From positions 58,077,053 through 58,141,052 of the forward strand of contig CM060732.1 of the NCBI GenBank assembly GCA_030704615.1: a stretch of 64,000 nt of DNA. The letters run 5' to 3'. The position numbers were made by a program, and so were the translations under genes. Origin of the DNA: Takakia lepidozioides (taxonomy: Eukaryota; Streptophyta; Takakiopsida; Takakiales; Takakiaceae). Under the pieces are notes generated by a model that was not told where the DNA came from, made no database searches, and was given only the letters and a program-made list of their open reading frames with translations. The stretch's first letter is position 1; the number at the start of each line of letters is the position of its first letter. Positions 24,176 through 36,225 of the stretch are shown piece by piece.

Positions 24176-24405
24176 TCTCTCTCTCCTTGGTTTCAGTAGA
24201 ATTACGGTGTTTTCTTCTGTGTCATGAAAGTTACAAATTTGTTCTCTCTGTGACGCAGATGTTCAGACCCCTTACCATTCTTGAGGTACTCTGCCTTTTG
24301 AGAGAAAATTAGCTGGTTGAGCTAAAAGCTTGCCACTCTCTTTAATGCTTTGTGCTCTTGTCGAATCAGCTCTGAGGGGGGAACGTCATTAAGACTCTTC
24401 ATTCC

Positions 24406-25016
24406 TTACTTTCCTTCATTCCCCATCTTCAGTGGCAACAGTGGTTCTGAATTGCTCCAGCGGCCAGCTGCATTAACGATGACCTCAAATTGCTTGCACA
24501 TCGCTGGAACATGTAAAGAGATTTTCATTGGTTTTTCGCGAGAACTATCATTCACTCTGACTCTGACAACAAATCTGGCGGGTAGTTCCTCAAATGGTAT
24601 CCCGCAGAGGCAGTTGCCCCGAACTAGCCATGTAAACGATTATGGAAAACTGAAAACATGCCGATACCTCAGAAGATACTGAGGAAGCTGATCGAGAAGG
24701 ATAAGCGTGTCGATATAATTATACTCCTCTTCTTCTACAGCCCTTTGTCTGCTCATACTTGGATGTCAAAGTGGGTGTAGAATTTGCTGGTAAGGACCAA
24801 GCAAAATTCAAAAAAATCAGAGAAGGATTTCCTGTCAGTACCTATCTTCGGTTCCTTTGGAGGCGTGATAGCCACCAATTGCATGATTGTCGGGCCCAGT
24901 ATTCCCGAGGTGGATGCCCATTTGAGCTCGACTGGCTGGCCAGATAAAATGCTGCCTGATAAGGAGGATAATGCCTCTCCCTTCGTGCTCAGCAGTGCGG
25001 TGGTGCACGCTGCCAT
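24406..25016 (-). CDS. Small two-exon gene with possible organelle-targeting N-terminus, family unknown
   Basis: Exon 1 is 25016-24842 (ATG at 25014-25016; an in-frame ATG at 25076 would add 20 residues), exon 2 is 24623-24406. The donor (GATAG/GTACTG, phase 1) and acceptor (GGCTAG/TTCGGG) join in phase to give an uninterrupted 130-residue protein ending with TAA. The N-terminus is Ala/Ser/Thr/Leu-rich with few acidic residues, as in plastid or mitochondrial presequences. The mature part has SGILGPTIMQLVAITPPKEP, then PFEELPARFVVRVRVND and QFEVIVNAAGRWSNSEPLLP. I do not recognise the family. Its start lies about 330 bp from the divergent HER2-like gene. Phase agreement across the intron is the main support. 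Confidence 0.6.
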
Positions 25017-25076
25017 CCCTCGTCTGCCTGCGAGAGGAGGAGAAGAACGAAAGCGTGGCCAAATAATTAGCTTCAC

Positions 25077-25350
25077 ACACTTATCCTAATCTGCGTCATA
25101 AGTGTATGAGCAGTTCTCTGTTCAGCGGATAATGTTTAGAACCGTCGGATGCGGGACCCAGTCACGCTGGCTGCCTCGCTGGCTATGGCGGTCGTACAGT
25201 TCAGACTGCTGAGAACACTCGGACAGCGAAATTGATCGGCATAATTCACCAATCGCTGATGTGAGAAACACCAACTGTGTGACCTCTTCTGGAGAATCAG
25301 TTGCATTCTGATGAGAGTTCACGCTTTCAGTGAAGAAAGCTTACATACCC
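25077..25350. promoter_or_regulatory. Likely bidirectional promoter region
   Basis: About 270-330 bp separate the start codons of two divergently transcribed genes. No clear TATA box is seen for either. The regulatory role is inferred only from the arrangement. Confidence 0.4.
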
Positions 25351-28300
25351 ATGGCGAATCTACGCATCTCAAGCTCTCATCTGTCTCGAATTGCAAGGAG
25401 GGCGCTGTCTGTGCCGCTGGGTCCTTCTCAGATTGAGCATCCGAAATCATACAGCAACGCTTCAGATAGAAACCACGTTGATGGCAAGGATTACCTGCTG
25501 GGTAATTTGCCAGAAACAATGCGTGCAGCAGTTTTATGGGAGCCGAAAAAGCCTATGACCATTGAGGAGCTCCGCATGCCTCGCCCCCAATTCGGTGAAG
25601 TTTTGTTGAAAACAAGAGGTAGAGATCCCGAATCTCAATTAGTCTCAGCGGATGATTGTGCAAATATTGAACGTACTCAAAATTGCTAGATGGCGATTTT
25701 TGAGTAGTTCAAGTATTTCCTTGGGGTATCGTGCTGTCGAGATCCCGAGTTGATTCTCTCTTCTGGATTATATCAACTGGTCGAATGGTGCATCACTTGG
25801 TAAAGCAGCTTATGTCGTTGTCTGGAATAACATTTGAATCGCAGAAGACTTTCATTTTTTTCTCCTGATTTTGCTCTAAACTCGACACGGAAGTGTCTTC
25901 ATAGACTTTGTACGGTATGGAATTTTGACCGAGTATGCCCCAAGGTTGAAAGAGAGGGACGAAGACAGTGACCTGACTGTGAGTCAGCTCAACAACCTAT
26001 CTGCAAGTAATGCAGTGAAATGAGGGTCTAATCGAGGGTTTTACCACGCAAAATGCAGCATGTGGAGTGTGTCATTCGGATCTGCATGTGATTAATAAGG
26101 ATCAGCCTTATCCGATTCCATGCGTTTTAGGCCACGAAATCACTGGGGAGGTTCTAGAGCATGGTCCCCACACAGATCTGGCCACTATACAAAGGTCTGT
26201 ACAACTGGTTTAAGATGTCACACCTTGATTGCTTGTGTTACTTCTGTCAACCATACAGTTGGAGATGTGAGTAGGCTTGAAACTACAAACCAGAGGATAG
26301 TGTACATGCTAGCACTTGCAAGAAGGTCAACCAAAGGGGTTACTGAAGGCTACATTTGTTATTATCTCCAGTTTGGAGCTAAGGTGTAATCCGATGGTGA
26401 CATGAATGACGTACAGCCTAATTGCACTCTGGGAGATGGATGCAGAGTGCCTGTAGGCGCACGAGCAGTGGGGTCATTTATCATGCCTTGTGGCGGCTGC
26501 TTCTTCTGTGTGAAGGTAGAGGGCTCCTGTCTTCCCCTAATTGCCACCCAGTATCACACAGTGTTCAGGACATTTTAGATGAGGCCAATATTGCAAGGCT
26601 AATGTTGGGGACATGGAGGGCTGTGATAGTTCCATACTGAGATTCTCACTGTGCTTGACGAGGTTCATGACCACAAGACACAGAGATTTGGTTGTAACAT
26701 GTTGCAGTGTTACAGCTTTTGAGGACTCTCTCCCCTCTCCTTTCCTTCCACTTGTCAAGCAGAATTTTGTCATGTACAGCTTATGAACCATGATTTGGGC
26801 TCATTGTGTGCCAGGGTCAAGAGGACCTCTGTGAAACTTTTTTCAAATACAATCGGGGTATGGGCACCCTCTACGATGGCAAGACTCGGCTCTACCTGTC
26901 CAGCAGTGGTATGCATCTCCATTTGGGTCCTCAATGGATCATGCTCCTCTTAACATATCCTTGATTCATTCCTTGTCTCGATATGTTCTGACAACTGAAG
27001 GGTGGAGTTGAAGGTTCCCTTGAGCCTTGGTGAGACACATTCATTGTGGAGTATCAATGTATAGTCGGGCCTCCCACGGGAATATGGAGCCTAATCTCAA
27101 AAATTGCTGCTGCACAATAGAAGAATATACTGTAGTGAGTAAGGGCCAGAGAGAGAAGGTAAGACATTCGTTACATCTCCTGGAGGCCCAAAAGGCCCAA
27201 GGGACAAAGTAGAATAACACAGAACCCACAGGAAAGACTGAGATTGAGGGTGTCTGTCTGCAGGGGATCCCATATACATGTACAGTATGGGTGGCCTTGC
27301 AGAGTACTGTGTGGTTCCTGCCAATGCTCTTACTGTGCTTCCATCGAGTTTGCCATATTCGGAGTCAGCCATCATAGGTTGTGCCATCTTCACAGCCTAT
27401 GGGGCCATGAAGAATGCTGCTGATATGCGTGCTGGCGAAACTGTGGCTGTCATTGGAACTGGTGGTGTTGGATCCAGGTGTTATATTCCCTAGCTTTTGC
27501 TGGTATTTGGACTCTATCTACTTAGTTTGCTGTTGGTATATGAATATTCCCTTATTCTTCTGTAGTGGATATTTTACCATGCATCTCTGAATAGAATATG
27601 CGTAGGCTGTTAATGAATCAAGTAACAAGTATTCTGCAAAAGAGAATCTATGTAGTGGTTGAACACAATATCCTTTAGTAGGGTACACCCTGGTTTCTTG
27701 CCCTGATGTCTAGTTAGGATCTAATTGTAGCAGATTAGGTGCCACAAAGCCTAGTATCATGTGGTTTGATTTACAAAGGAGATCTAGATATGGGTAATCA
27801 AGTAGGCTATCCACTTAAATTGGAAGAATTATTCTATTGTCTGCCTACTTACAAAACAAGGGACAAGTAAAATGGAAGGCTTCCAATGTAGACTGGAAGT
27901 ATACACCCAGTGCAGGAGAGTACAAAACATATTTTTTCTTGGTTGGGGCTGAAGGGGGTGATACTGAAGACAAACTCATGATTGCTTGTATTGATGTCAT
28001 GAGAACCATGATGTCTTTGACTACCTCCATCTCTGTCTTCAGTTCTATCACCATCACGGAATGTACTCCTAATGTCGAATGAATGTCGTAGCCTTGTGGC
28101 CATAGACCCCATGCCCAGTTTGGGCGGAACAAGAGGGAACAGACACTACCTTTGTGAAGTGCTCTCTCCAGTAGTGGGACTTCACCTTGGTATAAACAAA
28201 TTGTCGGGGCTTTCAGATTTCCTCTAGAAAGCGCTTCACACAAGCATCAATCTGCTGTGTGCGCTGCCCAGCTATTAGACCCCCAACAGGGCCAGCACTT

Positions 28301-29297
28301 TAGGCTCAAGATTTGAAAGTTGGTGAACAGAGGTGCAGGAGTACGTTCTTGATGATCCCAAAGAGGGTTGCTTCTGATGGGAATACCCCAGACATTGTAT
28401 CAGAAAATGGATATTGGCTTCAGGCATCAACATAGAGAGGGAATGAAGACTTTTGTGGTGCTCAGCTGCTTGCAGATAGCGCGTGCCTTTGGGGGACGGC
28501 AAATTATTGCTGTTGATGTCAGTGAAAGCAAACTGGAAAATGCCAAGAAGATGGGAGCAACACATACCGTTAATGGTTCCAGTGAGAATGTCGTGGACAG
28601 AATCAGAGTATGTTACTGCAGATGAAGCGGCAAACAAGATTGTTTGCTTTTCTTACCTGTCAGGGTCTTTGTCTCTTGTGTTTAAGCTATCCTTAATTTT
28701 CACTTCTTCACATTGTGACCTCCTTTTCTCTCTCAACTGTCTTAGAGCCTTCGGGCTTCAGGTTGTGACACAAGCAGCAATTATTTTTGGAATGGTGTGA
28801 TCAGGAAATTACAGGGGGCAGGGGTGTGGATATAGCTGTGGAAGCCTTGGGGAAGCCTGGAACCTTCACGCAGGCAGCCTTGTCCGTTAGAGATGGTGGT
28901 CGGGCAGTCATGGTTGGTCTTGCTCCCTTTGGCGCCACCGCCGAAGTTGATATCACCCGCTTGGTCCGGCGACAGGTGTCTCTCTTCCCCTGCTCTCTCT
29001 TAATGGCAATGCCCCTATGAAATGATCAAGTAACTGCAATGACCGAAATAGATATTTCATAAGCACCCCCAAGCATGCTAAGTTGGTAGCGTGGATATTT
29101 ACCAGATACGTATTATTGGATCATATGGAGGGAGAGCAAGGCAAGACTTGCCAACAATCGTGGGGCTGGCAGAGATGGGGTGCCTTCAAATCGAGTCTGC
29201 AGTAACACAGAAAGGCAAACTGGAGGATGCTAACCAAGTTTTTGCCCAGCTTGACCAGGGAAAGATTACAGGCCGTGCTATCGTTGAATTTAGCTGA
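25351..29297 (+). CDS. HER2: HER2-like zinc-dependent alcohol dehydrogenase (GroES-like/MDR family)
   Basis: Eight exons with consistent phases: 25351-25618, 26059-26194, 26445-26514, 26815-26908, 27264-27477, 28466-28607, 28805-28975, 29106-29297. They give 428 aa, close to the Arabidopsis family member (HEXENAL RESPONSE 2). The N-terminus MANLRISSSHLSRIARRAL resembles a mitochondrial/plastid presequence. Catalytic zinc ligands are visible: CGVCHSDLH and GHEITGEV. The structural zinc segment MPCGGCFFCVKGQEDLCE and the Rossmann loop GTGGVGS follow. The C-terminal signature SYGGRARQDLP matches HER2. The protein likely reduces or oxidises short-chain aldehydes/alcohols with NAD(P). All splice sites are GT-AG and there is no lesion. 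The 990-bp fifth intron contains a dispersed repeat copy (28085-28340). An in-frame ATG at 25330 would add seven residues. Confidence 0.9.
28085..28345 (-). repeat. Dispersed repeat copy in a HER2 intron
   Basis: About 260 bp with GTGGCCATAGACCCC, CCTCTAGAAAGCGCTTCACA and GTTGGTGAACAGAGGTGCAG, the same order of words as the 340-bp unit of the 46-48 kb array. It is sense-equivalent to that array and inverted relative to the 24.1-kb and 31.7-kb fragments. Confidence 0.8.
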
Positions 29298-30407
29298 TTT
29301 AGCGTATATTTCCCACGTACAGTTCATTTGTTAGGCTCAGTGAAGGCTATACATTCACTCCAGTTGAGGACAGCACCTGGGACCATTCTGTTGTCTTTCC
29401 AGCTTTCAGGTTGACTATGGAGATGTGGATTGCAACCTGTACAGTCGCCACCAAAGGAAACGCATTACTTGAGCACGAGGCATTGTCGTTTTACAGTCCA
29501 TGTGTTCAGGGACCTGCATACTTGGGCACCTCTTTGGGTGTTAGTAGACTGTAGTGCTTATCTTTGGGGAAAGTAACAAACCTGTTATGAGTCAATCTTT
29601 GTGTGTGGCATGTGTAGAAGACAAGCTATTGTTGCCACCCATTTCTAACGACTTTCATGGCTATATTAGAACCCAGATGATGCCCTGGAGGTTGCATTCA
29701 CACAGTGGAGCACATCGCTCCTTAGTTTTGGGGACAACCATCTGCAGATTGCACTCCACGTATGTATAATAAACACGTGAAGTCAGTTGTGGATGGCAAT
29801 GACAAGGAAGCTTGCACATTATTACAACACAGCTCAGTAATGACCGCTTGTGGTTGCGAAGTACTACAATGTATGCAATATGCAACACACTGGTAAGTTT
29901 CATTCACAGTGGACTAGTGGTTTCTACACAGTACAATATTCAAAGGATACTTTGCACTTCATATTGTCAAACCTCCTCTTAGGCTTATCCCATTCACAGC
30001 TCCAACTTGTTTATTTTCATAATTACAGTTGAAGCCAGTATAGGATATCTACATGGGGAAACTCCCCTTGCTGATAGTCTGGGGTCCTAGGTGTCTGCCA
30101 ACATCCTTGCTGACTTTTATTCAGTGTTTAGTATTTTCTTCTACCTATTTCTCAGCCCATAATGACTGGGAGGTCCAAGAAAACCTGCTGATTCCTCCTT
30201 AGGATTCTGACAAGGACGCCAGTCCAATCAATCCAGGAATACTCTTTCAGAGGCCTTACAACTATCAAAAGCAGGTCATCATGCTGGCTAGTCTAACTCC
30301 TAAAATCCTGTGAAAGAATGCCCTCTAAACCTGATTGTTACAATCAATTACCCCGATGCTACGATGAAAAGTGCAAGAAGAATTGAGTGATGCCTTCAGC
30401 AGCTACC
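29298..30407. other. Convergent 3' spacer between HER2 and the AAA-ATPase gene
   Basis: Holds the 3' UTRs of two convergent genes. No further gene or repeat recognised. Confidence 0.4.
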
Positions 30408-33400
30408 TCATGTTTCAACAGCTTCCGTAGAGGCAACTAATGGCAAGGGTGGGATGCCCTTGTGTTTTACCACAGCTAGAAGTACATGCTCAAGAGCAGC
30501 ATTTACATCATCCCTATGCTGAATGAGGACCTCACTTATTTCAGCAGGTGTAATATGGGCCTCTTGCAAACCAAGTTCCACTTTCTCAAGCAGAGGATGG
30601 TACTGTATTGACAAATAGTTAGAAGCCAATACTTTGAAGGCTGGGAAGGTGCAGTAGGACATTTCAATATGCATGTCCATGCGTCCTGGTCGTAACAATG
30701 CAGCATCCAGTTTCTCGATGTGATTAGTTGTGAACACAATTATGCGCTCATCGCCACAGCATGACCATAGCCCATCGGTGAAGTTTAGGAGCCCCGAGAG
30801 CGTGATCTTACTGCTGTCGTCCTCTTCCATTCCCACTTTCTCTGTATGATGCAACATCTTTTTCAGGTCAATGCTTTCATTCTCTTCCAATGTCAATATG
30901 TAATATCTCCGAATTTAATTTCAAATAGCTTAGTTATATTGAAAACCACAGATTAAGAATGTGCAACTTGTGTGTGTAACTGGTCTGAGTATGCAACTAT
31001 CCAGGAAACAATTCCTGATGGCAGCTAGGATCAATATTTTACCTCCATCCACCACGATGCCCCGTCTAGCATGGCGTCTGCCAGTAAGGTTGAGGGAGCA
31101 GTCAATGTCCTCAATCACAATTATCGACTTATTGGTGGTCTGTATCAGCAACTGCCGTAGATCGGTGTTGGTCTGTACCTGTGATTTCAGTTCCACCAGA
31201 TTTGCCAACTGTTAAATACAGCTAGAGAGTTTGTTGTTGTGTTGTGGGAGTAAGTAATATCACTCGAAAGTTGGACAATGCTAATCCTCTCCATCATTCT
31301 TATCAGTTTGCGCAACCAAATAATCATTCCCGAAACTTCATCCATCCGAAGCCATCCTTGGACAGCTCTCTCTTTCAGCTCTTACTCATTTGCATCACAC
31401 AAAGTCATATAGCCCCAAAATTGAGAGAGGCAATGCCTCCCACATATGCACTTCGGTCACCCAGCATTGTCAGCCAGAAAACAGGGGAGGGGTAACACAG
31501 AAGGGAAAAGAGTAACACTGGCAGGGGCTTTGCGTGCAAAGCAGGCATGCATCCCTGCCTCCGCTCTCTTCAGAGACTCCCAGTCTGGGGCAAAGGTTTC
31601 AGCTTTGAGGTCTCGCTTGAATGCATGTCTTCACACAGTGTTTATGTTTCTTGGAGTGGTTTTTTGTTGCTCTAGTTTGATCCATGGGCTCTCCTGCTCC
31701 CTTGTCAACAATATAAAGTTATTCTCTCTCTGTTTCTTTCTTTATTCTTTCCCGCTCAAACTGGGCGCGGGGTCAATGGCCACAAGGCTACGGCAAACAA
31801 CGTCTTATGAGTACAATTTATTCTTTCTAAGCTCTTTGAGCTTTCTGCGGACAGTATAAAGTATCATTCATTTCTGTCTGTCTACTTCCACTGGGTTGTT
31901 CTACTGTGTCGCCTGGGTGCTCTAGCTGCAAACATTAAATTTCTCCTCTTTCTGTGTCTCTCTCTGTTCTAGTTCTTAGGTTCTGTTTTTCCTTGAGGCC
32001 CTCACTCCGTGGAGGCTGTAAAGCTTTTTTCATTCCCGGAAAACCTCTGTTTGGCCATTTTGGTCATCTATGAGTCGTTCATTGGCAAGGCCGAGGTGGC
32101 AGGGGAGTTCTCTGAAGAGGTGCCTAGCAACATCGGAAATAAGTAAGGCTGTCCAATCAGCTACTCCTATTGGGATTTACATATGGTGACACGTATTTCC
32201 TACAAAATCACCTTCGACATTTTGGAGGATTTCACAGGGACTATGTGCTGCAGGTGAACCTCAGCAAAACCAAAATCATGGTATTGAATGGCCCTGCTGA
32301 TCAGACATTGATCTATACAGTCATGAGATTGAAGTGGTCACACCTTACACAGATACATATCTGGGAGAGGCAGATGGGATAAGCTGCAGTGTGTCAAACG
32401 CCTTTGCCCTGCTTGTAGACATGATAGGCGGGAGATTGAGGCTGAAGAACATTTCTTCTCTCGACTGCCCTCTCTACTACAAAATCTACGCTGCTACTAT
32501 TACCTAGAGGGATAGTGAATTCCAGTATTAGAGATGCCTTGCAGCATATCTACATGAGGCTCTCCACCCCAGATCTCTTGAAGTTCAATTTCAGTTTCTG
32601 GTTGTGGTCATTCATCATCAGGGACCCAACGATTCTTGTTTCTCTGCTTTCCTTAGTCCCATAAGCTCTTAGAGGTTCCTGTAGTTATTTAATGTTTCTT
32701 TCTCTCTTTCCTTCTCTTGGGTAATGGTTTTCTTCCTTCGACAAATGCATTCTAGTACGATATGGGACACAGTACCTGAGTGAGCTCCAGGTCGTAGATG
32801 TCATACTTAAGGTAATTTGCCATTGCAGCAATCATGCTTGATTTCCCTGTCCCTGGCGGACCGAAAAGCAAATACCCTCTCTTCCAAGCTCTGCCCACTC
32901 TCTGATAGAACATCTGGTCATCCTTAAAGGCCCTCAGATCTGCCATCACCTTCTCCTTCAAGAAGGGATCCAACGCAAGAGTCTCAAAGGTGGAGGGATG
33001 TTTGTATGGTACAGACTCCCACAAACGCCTAGTGCCATTAGAGGAGTAGAAGTGGTGACCATTCGAATTTGTGTAGATGTTCATGTCGCGATTTCTGCCC
33101 AAGTACTCTGCAGCACTCGCCGCAATGTGGTCAAGGTATTCAGGCATCAGCTTGACCTTGTCACGCTTCCTTATTTTCAAAATATACTGCCGCCTTTCGT
33201 CGCCAAGACCACTGTGGCGGTTATGACGGTCTCGTGACACTGTGTGAGTCCACCATACCGCCATTCCCTGCAGTATTATACTCCTCACCTTAGTGTTGTG
33301 TTTTCATGTTATAGATAGGCAGTGAATTTACTGAACTCCACAGGCTTATAACTCCTGTTGTTGATAAGGATGACAAAAACTAGTATAGTCTGTGCCAGAA

Positions 33401-34338
33401 CCTGAATTGCCCTGGCACTTATGGATAGTGGGACACTGTCTGGCAGCAAACCACATGGTACAAGGTTGTCACAAACTGCAACTGTGAACAGCAACCTGAT
33501 AAAATGGTAAGTGGAACCTCAGTTTCTCGGCTGTAAGTGTGACTAAATCAATTTCATCCACACAGATTTCTCTGAACTTGCACATGTACAGAAACCTCAT
33601 TGGTGGTCCTGGTTTATCTGGTGCAAATATGACTCAAAACCTAAGGTCGGGTCCCCAGTAGATTATAACCCAGTACAACTACAAGACTATAATTAGAGAT
33701 GACAATTTTTCCTTGATCCAAGCTTGATCCATGCATGGCCAAAAGAGAAGAACAAGGACGCAAGCCTGAACGACAGTGCCTCATTCTTTGTTCTGCATGT
33801 GTGAAGAAGAAACCAAAATAACTGTGACCGAATACTTGTTCCAAGGTTTGTTGTGCTACTACGAGTGTGAAGAAAAAATCCAGAAGCAGGTCCCTGACAC
33901 CAATGACCAGAGACTACGCACAAATGACATCATGTCCCAAGATTTTCTCTGCTGCAAGTGTAAGTGTCCAGGAAAAAGCCAAAAGCACAGCCCTGAGAGC
34001 ATTCATACCTTGTAGTGATCGACTATGGAGTCATCACTGGCAAGACGAACGGCGAGGGTCTTAGAATTCAGGGGGCGGCAGAGAGTGACGCGGGATGCTT
34101 TGCCGAACGCTTTGCAGGAGTTCAAGTGGAGCTGCGTTGCGCGGTACAGCTCGTTTACGGACGCACCATCGAATTCTGGGATGTCGTAGAAGCAAAAGGG
34201 CGTCAGCATTGCCCCGACAATTCTCTGGACCTGCCTCAGGAGTTGCTTCCCTTCTGGAGGCACCATCTGCTTAGCCAATGCAAGCATCCCCAGTAAGGGC
34301 CATGCTTGTCCCATAGCTTTCCCCATATCCGCATTCAT
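30408..34338 (-). CDS. BCS1/AATP1-type AAA-ATPase
   Basis: Four minus-strand exons: 34338-34009, 33267-32776, 31178-31043, 30883-30408. Phases agree throughout and the product is 477 aa, normal for plant BCS1-like AAA-ATPases. The N-terminal region has GKAMGQAWPLLGMLALAKQM (membrane-anchor-like) and the family domain ending TLAVRLASDDSIVDHY. The AAA core shows Walker A GPPGTGKSSM, Walker B IIVIEDIDCS, sensor FTTNHIEKLD and arginine finger RPGRMDMH. In plants this family is membrane-bound in mitochondria or ER and linked to stress and seed traits; the exact member is not determined. It is intact. Intron 1 (33268-34008) is plain; the intron at 31179-32775 has collected a LINE remnant and a dispersed repeat. 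It converges on HER2. Confidence 0.9.
31742..31815 (+). repeat. Dispersed repeat fragment in an AAA-ATPase intron
   Basis: About 70 bp: AATGGCCACAAGGCTACGGC then AACGTCTTATGAGTAC, the same orientation as the 24.1-kb fragment. Confidence 0.7.
32170..32560 (+). mobile_element. LINE (non-LTR retrotransposon) remnant
   Basis: The translation contains RDYVLQVNLSKTKIMVLNG, the strand-turn typical of non-LTR reverse transcriptases (VNxxKTKxM), followed within 200 bp by a degraded reverse-transcriptase zinc-binding domain (CPAC...EAEEHFFS). The part between them is deleted and frames are shifted. It lies in an intron of the minus-strand AAA-ATPase gene. Confidence 0.7.
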
Positions 34339-35306
34339 TGTAGTGTTTCTCCGTGTTTTCTCTAGACCTGTGACTGCTTCTTCTCCCTCACTCCCTGGGC
34401 CAAACCTGAGGTGAACACGCCAGATTACGATTGCGAGGTTGCTCCTCTCTTTTTATACCCTGCCTCAACCCGCAGAACCCAATTTGAGTTCGCCCCTAGC
34501 GGTTGCCTCTTCTGCCTGTGGCCTCTTCATGCTCGGCCTCCACCCATTTGGCGAAATTGGAGAATGCGAACGATTAACCCTGCGTCCTCTTTAAATAAGG
34601 CCTCCACCCACATGGACACGTTTGAGACGATCGACCCCGCTGCAAGTGAAAGCCTTTGTGTACTTTCTACGACACTCTCGTCAGTACAAGAATTGGATAC
34701 CGTTCATCTCACCTCCGATCTAAAGGCTTGCCACGTAACTGGCAATTACTAGATCATTGTCCATCCAAAAATTTCCTCCCCCACGATCGTGCTCCAAATA
34801 TCCCACCCCAGTTAGGCAAGTCTATCTCTCTACAAATACCCCGTTGAATCAATGTAAATTCTACACATCTGAGCAGAACTAAATAAACTCCCCACATTCA
34901 CTCACTCTTTGCCAACCGGAAAGAGCATCGAGGGCATTCCACCTACCGATCACAGCACTCGATCACAGTCCAGAAGCTCTTTCAGAACTCCTCAAGAGCT
35001 GCTAATTTCAGCACTGCCTGTGCGGAAATATATAGCAGCAAAGGGCGGGGCCCCACACAGCGGTGCACGGCAGCCATGGGACCCTCCAGCGGTAGCTAAG
35101 TAGCTCAAGTCGTCTCTCTCCTCCTGACATTCAGCCGGTTCCCCCTTCACTCTTACCGGGCAGTGCCGGTAACAAACCGACTGCCAGTATCCTCGCTATG
35201 GATGAACGTTATTCACCTGATCTTTATATTTCTAACATCTACGAATGGCATCCAAAAAGTGGCCCGGCGAGGCTGTCGGTATGTGCGGCTCTAACCCACT
35301 GCTACC
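34339..35306. promoter_or_regulatory. 5' region of the AAA-ATPase gene and flank of element 2
   Basis: No coding frame with a family. The minus-strand promoter of the AAA-ATPase gene is expected just beyond 34338. No motif can be named with confidence. Confidence 0.35.
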
Positions 35307-35315
35307 GGTCGCAAA

Positions 35316-35612
35316 GGCGCACATTAGAAAAGGCCCGGGAGTTTAATGCGACCCCTTCGATCCTGCCTGCGTGGCACACCCCGCCACCAGCCGCACCCCC
35401 TTCGCCGGCTCCTGCGCGGCTCGCGGTCGCTGCGCCCCGGCGCCCCCTCGCCCCCGCGCCACCCCGCCCCTCAGCCCCCCCCATCCCCCCCCCGCCCGCC
35501 CTCCCCGCCCCCGCCACCCCGCCCCGCCCCGCCCCCCGCCATCCGGCCGTCACCACACCACATGAACTCTGTGGCACATGACACCTGTCACCACAACCCA
35601 ACATCGCGCGCG
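35316..35612. repeat. Left terminal inverted repeat of element 2
   Basis: The core 35385-35545 is very C-rich on the plus strand (runs of CCCC separated by 1-3 bases), flanked by mixed sequence ending ACCCAACATCGCGCGCGGGA. Pro/Ala-rich open frames here are composition artefacts. Confidence 0.9.
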
Positions 35613-36225
35613 GGATTAGCACATGACTCGGGTGGATCGGATGTAACATGATCCATGTGTTGTAATCACCCATGATGATGGACAGCTTGACATGACAGGA
35701 TGTGACACATACTCATATATGGCCGTAGGGAGATCGCGATGATCATGCTTTCGTGCTTTTTGCGTCCCGTTCGCACGCACATGGTGGACCTGTCGATTCG
35801 AATGCGGCCCCTCAGCTGTCACTCCCCACGTCGATGCTTGATTGATTTAATTCATGACAGCCACAGGACAGGTTTTCCAAGCTTCCTGGCGTTTGCATGG
35901 CCCGAAATGTATGATCCCGGCAGAAGCGGTGTTACAAGCACTTCCTTGAGGAGTATGCATCGCGGCTATTATAAACTGTTGACTGAGCTGTGGCGGTGAA
36001 GCGATTACTCATTCGACTTGAGTATAGGGTTTCTTTTTGGAGAATTTGGAAGTCATTCGTGTGATTTGCAGCTATTTTCTTCCTCTTGCTTGCCATTTCT
36101 GTCTGTTGCAGTCCATTTGCGTGCTTCATGTTTTAGTTTGAGTTCTTGCTTTCACATTCCAGCAACCTTTGCTCTGCTGGAGGATTCTTCAGGAGGAGGG
36201 TAGTGGATTTGGAGTGGGCGCCGAT
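35613..36225. promoter_or_regulatory. Subterminal/promoter region of element 2, left side
   Basis: No gene. Lies between the terminal repeat and the zinc-finger gene, whose promoter it should contain. No motif named. Confidence 0.35.

Noticed and set aside
35302-35673. Proline/alanine-rich or glycine-rich frames on both strands
   Set aside because: GC-rich terminal inverted repeat; the same frames recur at 57103-57446 in the opposite orientation.
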